Positions 27,453 to 36,141 of a stretch of DNA of 64,000 nt are shown here, one piece after another. Origin of the DNA: an uncultured Pseudodesulfovibrio sp. (GTDB lineage: Bacteria > Desulfobacterota > Desulfovibrionia > Desulfovibrionales > Desulfovibrionaceae); the NCBI RefSeq assembly GCF_963662885.1, contig NZ_OY760059.1:186001-250000 (forward strand), given 5' to 3'. The notes under the pieces are model-generated. The model was not told the origin of the DNA. It saw nothing but the letters and a program-made list of their open reading frames with translations, and ran no database searches. The position numbers were made by a program, and so were the translations under genes. The first letter of the stretch is position 1, and each line of letters starts with the position of its first letter.

Positions 27453-28331
27453 ATGAAGCTTGTTTTGATCCTTGCCTGCATTTTCGTGGCTCTGCTGCCC
27501 GATCAGGCCCTGGCCTGGGGGCCGGGGGTGCACTTGGCCCTGGGCAACGCCGTGCTTTCCAATCTCGGTTGCCTGCCGCCGTTGCTGGCCGCGATCATCT
27601 CCCGCCACCGGGAGGCCTTCCTGTACGGCTCTCTGTCCGCCGACATTTTCATCGGCAAGGGGACGCGGATCAAACCCGGCCACAGCCATAACTGGGTGAC
27701 CGGCTTCAAGCTCCTCAAATCCGCAGGCGACACCCGCGTGTCGGCGTACGCTTACGGGTATCTGACCCATCTGGCCGCAGACGTGGTGGCCCACAACTAT
27801 TTCGTGCCCAACGCCCTGGCCGCCCTCAAGTCCGGGTCCAAGCTCTCCCATGTCTATGTGGAGGCCCAGGCAGACCGGCGTTTCCGCAACGAGCAGGAGA
27901 CCGCTCTGGCCCTGCTGCGCATGCCCAACCGCGTGCAGGACGACTCCCTACTCTCGGCCATGGACCGCCGCCGCCTGCCTTTCCTGGTCAAAAAACAACT
28001 GCTCAAGGGCAGCCTGTCCGTGACCGGGCGAAAGTCCTGGACCGATTCCCTGCGCCTGGCCGAGCGTTTTTTGCATTCGTCAAAGGTCAACCGCCAGCTT
28101 GACGACATGTTCTCCCTGTCCGAGAACCTGGTCTTCGATTTTCTGAACGGCCCCGACCTGTCCCCGGCCGTGGCCTTCGATCCCATCGGCAGCGCCCATC
28201 TGCGCCAGGTGCGCGAGATGCGCCTGAAGCGGCTGGCCGTCCCGTGCTTCACACCGGACGCATCCCTGCTCTCCATTCCCTGCCCCGCCATGGCGGGAAC
28301 CCGGGAAGTTCTGGCCAAAGTCGGCAGCTGA
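27453..28331 (+). CDS. Secreted zinc-dependent phospholipase C-like protein
   Basis: 292 residues. Signal peptide 1-21 (LILACIFVALLPDQALA), predicted to leave Trp at the mature N-terminus (WGPGVHLALGNAVL), as in the zinc phospholipase C/S1-P1 nuclease family where the first Trp binds metal. Several His/Asp follow (SADIFIGKG, GHSHNW, YLTHLAADVVAHNYFVP). The pattern fits the widespread 'zinc-dependent phospholipase C family' of unknown physiological role. Ribosome site GGAGAG. Stands alone between AraC and the CHASE kinase. Confidence 0.82.
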   Translation: MKLVLILACIFVALLPDQALAWGPGVHLALGNAVLSNLGCLPPLLAAIISRHREAFLYGSLSADIFIGKGTRIKPGHSHNWVTGFKLLKSAGDTRVSAYAYGYLTHLAADVVAHNYFVPNALAALKSGSKLSHVYVEAQADRRFRNEQETALALLRMPNRVQDDSLLSAMDRRRLPFLVKKQLLKGSLSVTGRKSWTDSLRLAERFLHSSKVNRQLDDMFSLSENLVFDFLNGPDLSPAVAFDPIGSAHLRQVREMRLKRLAVPCFTPDASLLSIPCPAMAGTREVLAKVGS

Positions 28332-28433
28332 TCCGCGCAAGGCCTTTCTCGTCCGTTTCAATTCGGCCGTCCTTTTGTTATACTGACTGTCAGTCGGCAC
28401 GATTTCCGGCCGTAAACAACGGATGGCTGCTCC

Positions 28434-30728
28434 ATGCTCAAGCGCATCACCTACCTGATTCCCCCGGTCATCGGCCTTATCGTTGCCGTGATGGTCTTCG
28501 TCGGCTACCGGGCCGACCAGGACTACCATGCCCAAAAGGTCCGCGCCCGCGTGGCTCAGTCGCTCAATGAAAGCAAAACAAGCATGGACGCGGCTATCGG
28601 CTCGGGCATCCATCTGATCAGCGCCATGGAAGCCTTTCTCAAGGTCAACCCGGATCTGAGCCAGTCCCAGTTCTCGGTCCTCGCAGACGCCCTGCTCGTA
28701 AACATGCCCGCCGTGCGCTCCCTGCAACTGGCCAAGAACGACACCATTTCTCACGCCTACCCCTCCTGGAGCGTGGACAAGAACTTCGGACGCAAGCTGA
28801 ACCAGATCGGTTCCATTGCCGTGCGAACCCTGCTCAAACAGGCCAAGACCACCGGGAGCAGGCAGATTCTCACGCCGGAAAAGGACGCCCTCGGCAACCA
28901 GGAGATCGTTATCCTGGCCCCGGTTTTTCTGCCCGGCATGGCGCTCCCCGGCAGCTACTGGGGCATGATCAGCGTCCACCTCGACGCGGCGGCCCTGTTT
29001 CGCACGGCCAACATCGGCATGTCCGGCAACGTTCTTATCGCCCTGCGCGACAAGCACCCGCAGGACGGCAGTACCGTCATGATTTCGGGCGACCCCGTGG
29101 TCTTCGAGATGGATCCGCTGGTGCGTACCATCCTGGTCCCGTCCGGTGAATGGATTCTGGCCGCCGCACCGCGCGGTGGCTGGTCCGGCTCGCCCTACTC
29201 CAAATACATCCTCGGCTTCGGTCTGTTGGCCATCGTGATCATTCCTGCCTCCCTGTGGGCTGTGGCCGTCATCGTCCTGGGCCGCCTCAAGGACCGCGAG
29301 CGCTACTACCAGCTCGTGCACAGCGCCAAGTCAATCATCATACGCATCAACATGGACGGGGACATCGTCTTCTGCAACGAGTACGCGGAAGATTTCTACG
29401 GGTACGAACCGGGCGAATTGCTCGGCAGCCCCCTGGTCGGCACCCTGGTGCCGCGCAGGACCCTGGAAGGCCGCTCCATGCGCCGCTACCTGTCCCGGCT
29501 GCTGATGAACCCCACGGCGCACCCGTTCAACGAGACCATGAACGTGCGCAAGAACGGCGAAATCGTATGGGTGGCCTGGGCCAACGACTCGGTCAAGGCC
29601 AAGGACGGAACGTCCACGGGGCTACTGTGCGTGGGGACGGACATCACGGACCGCAAGCTCATGGAAGAAGCCCTGCGGCAGCGCGAAAAGCAGTATCGGC
29701 TCCTGGCCGAGAATGTGACCGACATCATCTGGGGGCTCGACGCGGACTACCGCTTCACCTTTGTCAGTCCTTCGGACGAGGCCGTGCGCGGCTTCAAACG
29801 CTCGGACGTGCTGGGCCGGTATATCCAGGACTTCCTTACCCCGGCGTCCAAGACCCGGTTCAAGGACGTCCTGCGTGTGCTCGACGACCTGGCCGACGCG
29901 CAGGGATCGCTTGCCTCGGTCACCGAGGACCTCGAATTCACCTGCGCGGACGGCGGCTCGGTCTGGCTGGAATCGCACCTTGGCATCCTCTTCTCCGAAG
30001 AGGGGGAGCGTATCGGTCTGCAGGGCGTGAGCCGCGACATCTCCGACCGCAAACTGGCAGAAGCTCTTCGTGAAGACGTGGAACGGATGGCCAGGCACGA
30101 CCTCAAGACTCCGTTGGGCGCGGTTATCGGTCTGCCGGAGGAAATCCGCCGCCACGGCAACCTGAACACCATTCAGGAAACCATGCTCGGCACCATCGAG
30201 AATGCCGGGGCCAGCATGTTGGAGCTGATCAACCGCTCGCTCGACCTCTACAAGATGGAGTGCGGCACTTACGTGCTGGACCGCACCACCGTGGACGTGC
30301 TCGACGCACTGGAAAAGATCAAGGCCGAAGCCTTGCCGCAGATCAGCGAAAAGGGCATCAGCGTGGGCATCGAAGTCCTGAACGGCGATGTGAACGGCAC
30401 CCTGCCGGTGTCTGCCGACGCCGAGCTTTTCCACTCCATGCTTTGCAACCTGGTGACCAACGCCTTAGAGGCGTCCCCGGAAACCGGGTCCGTATCCATC
30501 GTTCTGGACAAGGGTGAAGACCTGACCATCATCATCCGCAACCAGGGTGAAGTCCCCCTCTCTGTGCGCGAGACCTTCTTCGACAAGTATTCCACATCCA
30601 GCCCCGCACGCGGCTCCGGCCTGGGCACCTACTCCGCACGGCTCATCGCCCGCACCCACGGTGGCGACATCATGGTCGAGACCGGCAACCCCGGCGAGAC
30701 CAGCGTGATCGTGACCCTGCCCCAATAG
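28434..30728 (+). CDS. Sensor histidine kinase with CHASE-type sensor and two PAS domains
   Basis: 764 residues. TM1 about 5-25, periplasmic region 26-255 resembling CHASE (SGIHLISAMEAFL, then NMPAVRSLQLAKN), TM2 at about 260-285. PAS domains at about 295-410 (LVHSAKSIIIRINMDGDIVF...VGTDITDRK) and 420-540. The kinase has the H-box MARHDLKTPLGAV and an ATPase with LCNLVTNALEAS, then RGSGLGTYSARLIART. Ends with SVIVTLPQ; no receiver. Its kinase core closely resembles that of the MASE3 kinase at 55731-57953 (both keep RHDLK[TS]PL and GLGTYS). Confidence 0.9.
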   Translation: MLKRITYLIPPVIGLIVAVMVFVGYRADQDYHAQKVRARVAQSLNESKTSMDAAIGSGIHLISAMEAFLKVNPDLSQSQFSVLADALLVNMPAVRSLQLAKNDTISHAYPSWSVDKNFGRKLNQIGSIAVRTLLKQAKTTGSRQILTPEKDALGNQEIVILAPVFLPGMALPGSYWGMISVHLDAAALFRTANIGMSGNVLIALRDKHPQDGSTVMISGDPVVFEMDPLVRTILVPSGEWILAAAPRGGWSGSPYSKYILGFGLLAIVIIPASLWAVAVIVLGRLKDRERYYQLVHSAKSIIIRINMDGDIVFCNEYAEDFYGYEPGELLGSPLVGTLVPRRTLEGRSMRRYLSRLLMNPTAHPFNETMNVRKNGEIVWVAWANDSVKAKDGTSTGLLCVGTDITDRKLMEEALRQREKQYRLLAENVTDIIWGLDADYRFTFVSPSDEAVRGFKRSDVLGRYIQDFLTPASKTRFKDVLRVLDDLADAQGSLASVTEDLEFTCADGGSVWLESHLGILFSEEGERIGLQGVSRDISDRKLAEALREDVERMARHDLKTPLGAVIGLPEEIRRHGNLNTIQETMLGTIENAGASMLELINRSLDLYKMECGTYVLDRTTVDVLDALEKIKAEALPQISEKGISVGIEVLNGDVNGTLPVSADAELFHSMLCNLVTNALEASPETGSVSIVLDKGEDLTIIIRNQGEVPLSVRETFFDKYSTSSPARGSGLGTYSARLIARTHGGDIMVETGNPGETSVIVTLPQ

Positions 30729-30853
30729 GGCGCCATCCTCTCCAATACGCTTGAGCGGGGAACCGGCCACACCGGACGTTCCGACCATCAGACGCGACAA
30801 AGTCCTGCCTTAGGACCGGCCCGATCACGTCCAAACAGGCAGCCGTTTACCGT

Positions 30854-31756
30854 CTATTTGTAGAAGAAAGACCAGCCCTGAGACAGGCTGGAGGAGAGAT
30901 CAATCTTGAGGGAGCCCATCAGCTCCTGAACAAAGGTACGCTTCTCGACCGGCCCTTCGACCAGCCGGGCGCGCCCTTCTATGCCGCACTCCTTCTTGAG
31001 CTCGTCAATGGCGTCGGCCTGGGTGCCGATACGATCCACCAGCCCGAGCGACACGGCCTGACGTCCGGTCACGGCCCGTCCGTCGGCGATGGCCGCAACA
31101 CGGGCGCGGTCCATGCCGCGCGCCTCGGCCACGTGGTCCACAAACTGGTCGTGAAGGTCGTGCATGAGATCAAGCAACTGCTCGCGCTGGGCGTCGGTCA
31201 GATTGCGCAGAGGGGTTCCCGCGGCCTTGTACTTGCCGGTGGTCAGCACCTCCGGCCGGATACCGAATTTCTCCATGGCGTCGGCCACGGTGACGAACTC
31301 TGCCATGACCCCGATGGAGGCGGTGATGGACCCCGGATTGGCGAAGATCATCCGGGCCGGGCAGGATGAATAGTAGCCGCCGGATGCGGCCACCGTGCCA
31401 TAGGAGGCGATGACCGGCTTGACCTCGTTGAGCTTTTTCACCGCGGCGTAGATCTCCTGGGAGGGAGCGATGGCCCCGCCCGGGGAGTTGACCCGCAGCA
31501 GCACGCCCTTGACCGAGTCGTCGTCCTCCAGGGAGCGGATGAACGAGACCACTTTGCCGGAATCGACGATCATGCCGTCAACGTGAACGATGCCGACCTT
31601 GTCGCCGGACAGGGCAAACGTACCCGGCATCCAGCCCATGGAACGGAAAAAGGCCATGACCCCCGTAATGAGGGCCATGGCCAGTATTATCATCATCACC
31701 CCGAACAAAAGGGGGTGGCGCTGGGAGAAACGGTCTTTGGTTCCTGCCATGCGCAT
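30854..31756 (-). CDS. sppA: Signal peptide peptidase SppA (S49 family)
   Basis: 300 residues, the short SppA form. Degrades cleaved signal peptides in the membrane. A single TM is at about 18-38. Ser/Lys catalytic dyad: Ser125 in TVAASGGYY and Lys177 in TGKYKAAGTPLR, the 52-residue separation known for the short Bacillus-type enzyme. LLRVNSPGG at about 87-95 is also diagnostic. The start codon lies 12 nt beyond the expected end of the S1 gene (31769), so rpsA and sppA form an operon. Confidence 0.93.
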   Translation of the reverse strand: MRMAGTKDRFSQRHPLLFGVMMIILAMALITGVMAFFRSMGWMPGTFALSGDKVGIVHVDGMIVDSGKVVSFIRSLEDDDSVKGVLLRVNSPGGAIAPSQEIYAAVKKLNEVKPVIASYGTVAASGGYYSSCPARMIFANPGSITASIGVMAEFVTVADAMEKFGIRPEVLTTGKYKAAGTPLRNLTDAQREQLLDLMHDLHDQFVDHVAEARGMDRARVAAIADGRAVTGRQAVSLGLVDRIGTQADAIDELKKECGIEGRARLVEGPVEKRTFVQELMGSLKIDLSSSLSQGWSFFYK

Positions 31757-31768
31757 GACGGTTTTGCC

Positions 31769-31990
31769 TTATTTGGTCTCTTCTTCCTCGGCAGCGGCTT
31801 CCTCAGCCGGAGCTTCGGATTCCACAACCTCTTCCACCACGGCGGCCTCGGCCTCTTCCTCTTCGGCAGCGGCCAGAGCGTCACCAGCGGCTTCTTCCAG
31901 CTTCTCGCGGAGCAGGTCGCCCAGGGTGGAGCCGGCGCTTACGCTGTCGCCACCAAAGGACTTGGACTTGCCGCCGGAGGAACGGCGGGC
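31769..31990 (-). pseudogene. Displaced C-terminal tail of ribosomal protein S1 (other frame)
   Basis: 74 codons in the -1 frame relative to the main rpsA frame, ending in TAA at 31769-31771. It encodes ARRSSGGKSKSFGGDSVSA, then a hydrophobic-helical stretch DLLREKLEEAAG and a very acidic Ala/Glu end. This looks like the natural C-terminus, 12 nt before sppA. Either a real one-base deletion, a sequence error, or recoding. No typical slippery heptamer is visible at the junction. Confidence 0.75.
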
Positions 31991-33606
31991 TCTTCCTTGG
32001 TCTGCTTGATGGACAGGCCCAGACGGCGCTCATCAGCGGACACGTGGATGACCTTGGCTTCGATGGTGTCGCCTTCCTTGAACATCTCGGAGGGGGACTT
32101 GATCTTCTTGCGGCTGATCTCGGAGACGTGCACCAGACCTTCGATGCCTTCCTCGACCTCAACAAAGAGACCGAAGTCGGTGATGTTGGTGACGGTACCG
32201 GTGACCTTCTGGCCCACGGGGTACTTGGCCGGGACCTGAGTCCACGGATCCTCGGTCAGCTGCTTGACGCCCAGGGTGAACTTCTCGTTCTCCTTGTCCA
32301 CGGTGAGGACCTTGGCCTGGACGGAATCACCGACCTTGTAGACCTCGGAGGGGTGGCGGATCTTCTTGGTCCAGGAGATGTCGGACACGTGGATCAGGCC
32401 GTCGATGCCTTCCTCGATGCCGATGAACACGCCGAACTCGGTGATGTTCTTGATGGCGCCCTCGAGGACGGTGCCCTCGGGGTACTTCTCGGCCACGACA
32501 TCCCACGGGTTCGGGGAGATCTGCTTCATGCCGAGGCTGATGCGCTTCTTGTCGGGATCAACACCCAGGACGACCACTTCGACTTCCTCGCCGACCTTGA
32601 CCATCTGGGAGGGGTGGCGGAGCTTGCGGGTCCAGGACATCTCGGAGATGTGGACCAGGCCTTCCACGCCGTTTTCCAGCTCAACGAATGCGCCGTAGTC
32701 GGCCAGGTTCGTGATGACACCGGTGAAGCGGGAACCCTCGGGGTACTTCTCAGCGATGTTTTCCCACGGATCAGGCACGAGCTGCTTGAGACCCAGGGAG
32801 ACCTTCTGGCCTTCGCGGTCGAAGTTGAGGATCTTCAGTTCCAGATCGTCGCCCAGGCTGACCATCTCCTTGGGATGCTTGATGCGCTTCCAGGACATGT
32901 CGGTGATGTGCAGCAGGCCGTCGAGACCGCCCAGGTCGATGAACACGCCGTATTCGGTGATGTTCTTGACCTTGCCCTCGACAACCTGACCCTCTTCGAG
33001 GGTTTCCAGCAGCTTCTCACGCTGCTCGGAGCGCATCTCCTCGAGGAGCACGCGGCGGGACACGATGACGTTGGAACGGCGACGGTTGATCTTCAGGATC
33101 TTGAAATCGAACTCCTGGTTGACCAGGGCGTCCATGTCCGGAACCGGACGCAGATCGACGTGGGAACCGGGCAGGAATGCCTCGACTCCGCCGAGATCGA
33201 CGGTGTAACCGCCCTTGATGCGGCGGATGATGCGGCCGACGACTTCGCCGTCCTTTTCCTGGAGCTCTTCCAGTTTATCAAAAAGCTGCATCCGCTTGGC
33301 CTTGTCACGGGACAAGTAGATGGTGCCTTCGGCTTCGTTTTTGCGGGCGACGAACACGTCGACCTTCTCACCGACGGACACGGACACGGTGCCGTCCGGC
33401 TCGGTGAATTCGGAAACGGGGATCTGGCCTTCGGACTTGAAGTTCACGTCGACCAGAACGTAGTCCTTGTCGACCTTGACGACTTCACCGGCGACGATGG
33501 TCCCTTCGTCCAGATCTCCGAAATCGGAGTTCAGATACTCGTCAAGAGCATCGGCGAAGTTCATTTCCATCTCAGGCATTTCAACAGATTCGTTAGTTTT
33601 TTCCAT
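31939..33606 (-). CDS. rpsA: 30S ribosomal protein S1, frameshifted near the C-terminus
   Basis: 555 residues as it stands; six S1 RNA-binding repeats are visible (for example ITEYGVFIDLGGLDGLLHIT, then ITEFGVFIGIEEGIDGLIHV). S1 binds mRNA leaders and helps load them on the 30S subunit. The last 16 residues (from AVPPAASPSPL) are unlike S1, whereas the -1 frame continues for 73 codons as SSGGKSKSFGGDSVSAGSTL then an acidic tail to a stop at 31769. One extra base near 31990 would give a 612-residue protein. The start has GGAGGTAACC upstream. Confidence 0.93.
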   Translation of the reverse strand: MEKTNESVEMPEMEMNFADALDEYLNSDFGDLDEGTIVAGEVVKVDKDYVLVDVNFKSEGQIPVSEFTEPDGTVSVSVGEKVDVFVARKNEAEGTIYLSRDKAKRMQLFDKLEELQEKDGEVVGRIIRRIKGGYTVDLGGVEAFLPGSHVDLRPVPDMDALVNQEFDFKILKINRRRSNVIVSRRVLLEEMRSEQREKLLETLEEGQVVEGKVKNITEYGVFIDLGGLDGLLHITDMSWKRIKHPKEMVSLGDDLELKILNFDREGQKVSLGLKQLVPDPWENIAEKYPEGSRFTGVITNLADYGAFVELENGVEGLVHISEMSWTRKLRHPSQMVKVGEEVEVVVLGVDPDKKRISLGMKQISPNPWDVVAEKYPEGTVLEGAIKNITEFGVFIGIEEGIDGLIHVSDISWTKKIRHPSEVYKVGDSVQAKVLTVDKENEKFTLGVKQLTEDPWTQVPAKYPVGQKVTGTVTNITDFGLFVEVEEGIEGLVHVSEISRKKIKSPSEMFKEGDTIEAKVIHVSADERRLGLSIKQTKEEPAVPPAASPSPLVATA

Positions 33607-33964
33607 GGGTTACCTCCACAACGGACCTCGGGCAATGTAGTTTTAACGTATATTTTCAAGATGTTGGTTCCGTGCTGGCGGGTCATCGTTTCCGAGGCAG
33701 GCGAGCCCCGTTCACACGGTCGGCCGTGAAGGCCGATCCCGACATCTTTACGCTCCTTTTGAGGAAAACGAGCAATTCAAACAAGTTATGAATTAGCCAT
33801 TCTCCCATAATAAGAAGAGTCATGTACGTAGCGGAAATATAGGACCCTGTAAACCCTTTTCTGGCAAGGGTTCGCCGCCGGACAGCGTGCTTTCCGACAC
33901 TCACCCTTTGCCTATCCAACACGAGTTGTGTAGTGTGCTCGAAGACTGTGACATGGAGGCTGGA
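33607..33964. other. Leader region between rpsA and the divergent gene at 33965
   Basis: 358 nt holding the rpsA leader with the small ORF at 33683-33745 and an AT-rich stretch (33760-33860) that should carry divergent promoters. I see no convincing -35/-10 pair for either direction and no tRNA or riboswitch-like fold that I recognise. Confidence 0.5.
33683..33745 (-). CDS. Possible 20-residue upstream ORF in the rpsA leader
   Basis: Minus strand: AAAAGGAGCGTAAAG then ATG at 33745; the peptide begins MSGSAFTADRV and ends with the basic RLPRKR before TGA at 33683-33685. A GGCC stem (TCGGCC/GGCCGA) lies inside. The rpsA start is 77 nt further on. The ribosome site is excellent, but coding is unproven. 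Confidence 0.35.
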   Translation of the reverse strand: MSGSAFTADRVNGARLPRKR

Positions 33965-34513
33965 ATGTCTGAAAATCGTTTTGAAATCTTCCTGACCGAA
34001 GCGCGGGCCGGGTGGTTGGAAGCCCGGTTGGTGTCAAACGATTCCCACTTTGACCTGAGCGTCAATTCCAATTTTTCCGAGCCCATAAAAGACCTGTTCC
34101 GCTGCCTGTGCGACGTGCACGGGCTCGACGCGCCCACGGACATGGAGACGGATTATCGGCATACCGAATTCGAGTGGGGCGGCGAAGGCTGGCTCTACTA
34201 CTGGGTGGTCACACCCCGGCCCAACGGCGTGCTTGACATCCTGGTCGACTTCAAGGGCAAGCGCGAGGTAGGCGGCGAGGAATATCCGGTCTGGAAGATC
34301 GAAACCTCCACGACCTGGGAGGACTTCGCCCGCCAGGTCTTCATTCAGGCCTCCGAGATGCTCTGGATGTACGGCTTCACCGGCTACTATGCCCGCTGGC
34401 AAAAGGACTTTCCGGCCGGAGAAATGATGCGCCTGGGGCACCTACTCCACGGGCTGCCTGCCGAGACAGACGACTTCGCCCGCGAACTGGGCTACTTGGC
34501 CGAGACGAGATAA
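33965..34513 (+). CDS. Uncharacterised acidic protein
   Basis: 182 residues from ATG 33965 (GGAGG upstream); the frame stays open further up without a ribosome site. Rich in Trp, Tyr and acidic residues (EFEWGGEGWLYYWVV, FTGYYARWQKDFPAGEMMRLG). No membrane segment, cysteine cluster or nucleotide motif. Probably a soluble cytoplasmic alpha/beta protein; family not recognised. Its stop is 5 nt before the pyrimidine-dimer glycosylase gene, so the two are likely co-transcribed. Confidence 0.75.
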   Translation: MSENRFEIFLTEARAGWLEARLVSNDSHFDLSVNSNFSEPIKDLFRCLCDVHGLDAPTDMETDYRHTEFEWGGEGWLYYWVVTPRPNGVLDILVDFKGKREVGGEEYPVWKIETSTTWEDFARQVFIQASEMLWMYGFTGYYARWQKDFPAGEMMRLGHLLHGLPAETDDFARELGYLAETR

Positions 34514-34518
34514 ACCGC

Positions 34519-34944
34519 ATGCGCCTGTGGACCGTTCATCCCCGCTTCCTGGACGTCAAGGGGCTGACCGCCGTGTGGCGCGAAGGCTTGCTGGCCCGCA
34601 AGGTCCTGCGCGGCCTGACCAAAGGCTACACCAACCATCCGCAGCTCATCCGCTTCCGCAACCATCCGGAGCCCCTCCAGGCCATCGACGCCTTCCTTGC
34701 GGCCGTCCTGAACGAGGCCCGCAACCGAGGCTACAACTACGACGCCACCAAGATCGACGAACATGCGCAGGCCGAACCGATCGAGGAGACCTCGGGCCAA
34801 CTCGAATACGAATGGCAGCACCTGCTGAACAAACTCCAGACCCGTGACCCTGAGCGCTACGAAAAGACCCGGACGGCACAGCCCCTCCCCCACCCCCTGT
34901 TCACCATGATCCAGGGCAACGTTCGGGACTGGGAAAAACGGTAG
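34519..34944 (+). CDS. Pyrimidine dimer DNA glycosylase family protein
   Basis: 141 residues. MRLWTVHPRFLDVKGLTAVWREGLLARKVL is the hallmark start of the Pyr_excise family (phage T4 endonuclease V relatives), and TKGYTNHPQLIRF follows. In T4 EndoV an N-terminal Thr is the nucleophile; here the residue after Met is Arg, as in many bacterial homologues, so activity may differ. Expected role: start of base excision repair at UV dimers. Follows the gene at 33965 by 5 nt. Confidence 0.87.
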   Translation: MRLWTVHPRFLDVKGLTAVWREGLLARKVLRGLTKGYTNHPQLIRFRNHPEPLQAIDAFLAAVLNEARNRGYNYDATKIDEHAQAEPIEETSGQLEYEWQHLLNKLQTRDPERYEKTRTAQPLPHPLFTMIQGNVRDWEKR

Positions 34945-34984
34945 GACGCCTTCCCCCAGGCCCCCATCCCCTCTCTCCCTCCTA

Positions 34985-35136
34985 AACTTTTTTTACCGCT
35001 TCGCGGAGGAGCCAGCGCGTCAGCCCCATCCTCCGCCGCACCCGCACGCCCTTGCCGAAGGCACACAAAAAGCTTTGAAGGGGGAGTCCAGAGGGGGAAA
35101 ATTTCCCGAAAGTTTCCCCCTCTGGCCGCCGGAGGC
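34985..35136. repeat. Intergenic repeat element with 13-bp inverted arms
   Basis: Contains AAACTTTTTTTACCGCTTC, AAAAGCTTTGAAGGGGGAG, and an inverted repeat CCAGAGGGGGAAA (35088-35100) / TTTCCCCCTCTGG (35113-35125) around a 12-nt loop. I recall similar C/T-rich blocks between genes in Desulfovibrio genomes; that is memory, not a search. It fills most of the gap between 34944 and the spermidine synthase terminator. Confidence 0.6.
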
Positions 35137-35138
35137 AT

Positions 35139-35183
35139 AAAAAAAGGCCGGACCAGTGCGCATGCACCGGCCCGGCCTTTTAT
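35139..35183 (-). terminator. Terminator of speDE (minus strand)
   Basis: AAAGGCCGG (about 35144-35152) pairs with CCGGCCTTT (about 35172-35180), with a further inner stem GTGC/GCAC. On the minus strand it is followed by a long T run (A run 35139-35146 on plus). It lies 17 nt beyond the speE stop codon. Confidence 0.88.
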
Positions 35184-35199
35184 ATACGTACGCGCGCGT

Positions 35200-36141
35200 C
35201 TAGGACTTGACGCCGGTGCCGGTATAGCGGGCCGGGTCGTCGAGGGTGGACAGGGTCTCGCCCTTGGCCACCTTGTCGCGCAGGTATTTGGGCGGGCTCA
35301 TGAGGCCACGCAGGGCGATGCCGTCAAAGAACCGGAGTTCGCCGTCCACGTTCTCGGCCAGGAAGGCATCCACCTTTGCGGGTTCCGGATCGGTGTCCAG
35401 CGGCTTGAGCGAGCCCAGGGCAAAACCGAGCGGGACCACGTAGGTGGGCGTGCAGGAGAAGAAGTGAGTGACGTTCTCGAACACGGAACCCAGGGTACGC
35501 ACGATGCGGGCGTGACCGTCGTCGAACGGCGGGGTCACAGGACCGGCCTGAATGACGAACACGCCGCCCGGGGCCAGGGCCTCGCGGCAGGTGGTGAAGA
35601 ACTCTTTGGTGAAGAGATTCATGGCCGGGCTGTCCTCAAGCGGGTCGGACAGGTCGCAGACGATCACGTCCCAGGAGCCGCCCTCCTTTTCGAGCACTTC
35701 AAAGGCGTCGCCGAAACGGATCTCGGCGCGGGGATTCTGGAAACACCCCTGATGGATGTTGCCCAGATGCTCCTGGCAGGCGTCGTACACGACTTGGTCG
35801 ATCTCCACCTGTACCGCCTTGGTCACGGACTTCCACTTGAGGACCTCGCGCACGGCCCCGCCGTCCGCGCCGCCCAGGACCAGGACGCGCGACGGCGCGC
35901 CGTGCTGGTACAGGGCGGTGTGGACGAGCGGCTCATGATAGAGGAACTCGTCGCGCTCGGAGACCTGCCACTTGCCGTCCAGGACCAGGCCGGTGCCGAA
36001 GGTCTTGGAACGGACGATGGACATCTCCTGGTACTCGGTCCGTTTGAATTCGAGGATCTGCTCCACCCCGTGGAGGTGGACGTCGTCCTCGGTCATGTAT
36101 TCGGTGATCCAGTAATCGCTACTCAGCTTCGAACCTGCCAC
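35200..36141 (-). CDS. speE: Spermidine synthase (polyamine aminopropyltransferase)
   Basis: 313 residues. Transfers aminopropyl from decarboxylated S-adenosylmethionine to putrescine. The methyltransferase-like fold shows VLVLGGADGGAVREVLKW at about 85-102 (substrate site GGxDGG), the acidic VQVEIDQVVYDACQEHL and the CDLSDPLEDSPAMNLFTKEFF gate-loop region. It overlaps the 3' end of speD by 19 nt; translation is coupled. A strong terminator follows. Confidence 0.95.
   Translation of the reverse strand: MAGSKLSSDYWITEYMTEDDVHLHGVEQILEFKRTEYQEMSIVRSKTFGTGLVLDGKWQVSERDEFLYHEPLVHTALYQHGAPSRVLVLGGADGGAVREVLKWKSVTKAVQVEIDQVVYDACQEHLGNIHQGCFQNPRAEIRFGDAFEVLEKEGGSWDVIVCDLSDPLEDSPAMNLFTKEFFTTCREALAPGGVFVIQAGPVTPPFDDGHARIVRTLGSVFENVTHFFSCTPTYVVPLGFALGSLKPLDTDPEPAKVDAFLAENVDGELRFFDGIALRGLMSPPKYLRDKVAKGETLSTLDDPARYTGTGVKS

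Noticed and set aside
29150..30073. Plus-strand frame of 307 codons inside the CHASE kinase gene
   Set aside because: Arg/Pro/Gly-rich shadow in another frame of a clearly coding kinase.
31980..32000. Programmed -1 frameshift in rpsA
   Set aside because: No slippery heptamer or obvious stimulatory stem at the junction; a base error or mutation is simpler.
32044..33729. Plus-strand frame of 561 codons antisense to rpsA
   Set aside because: Mirror of the repetitive S1 coding sequence; no start signal or recognisable domain.
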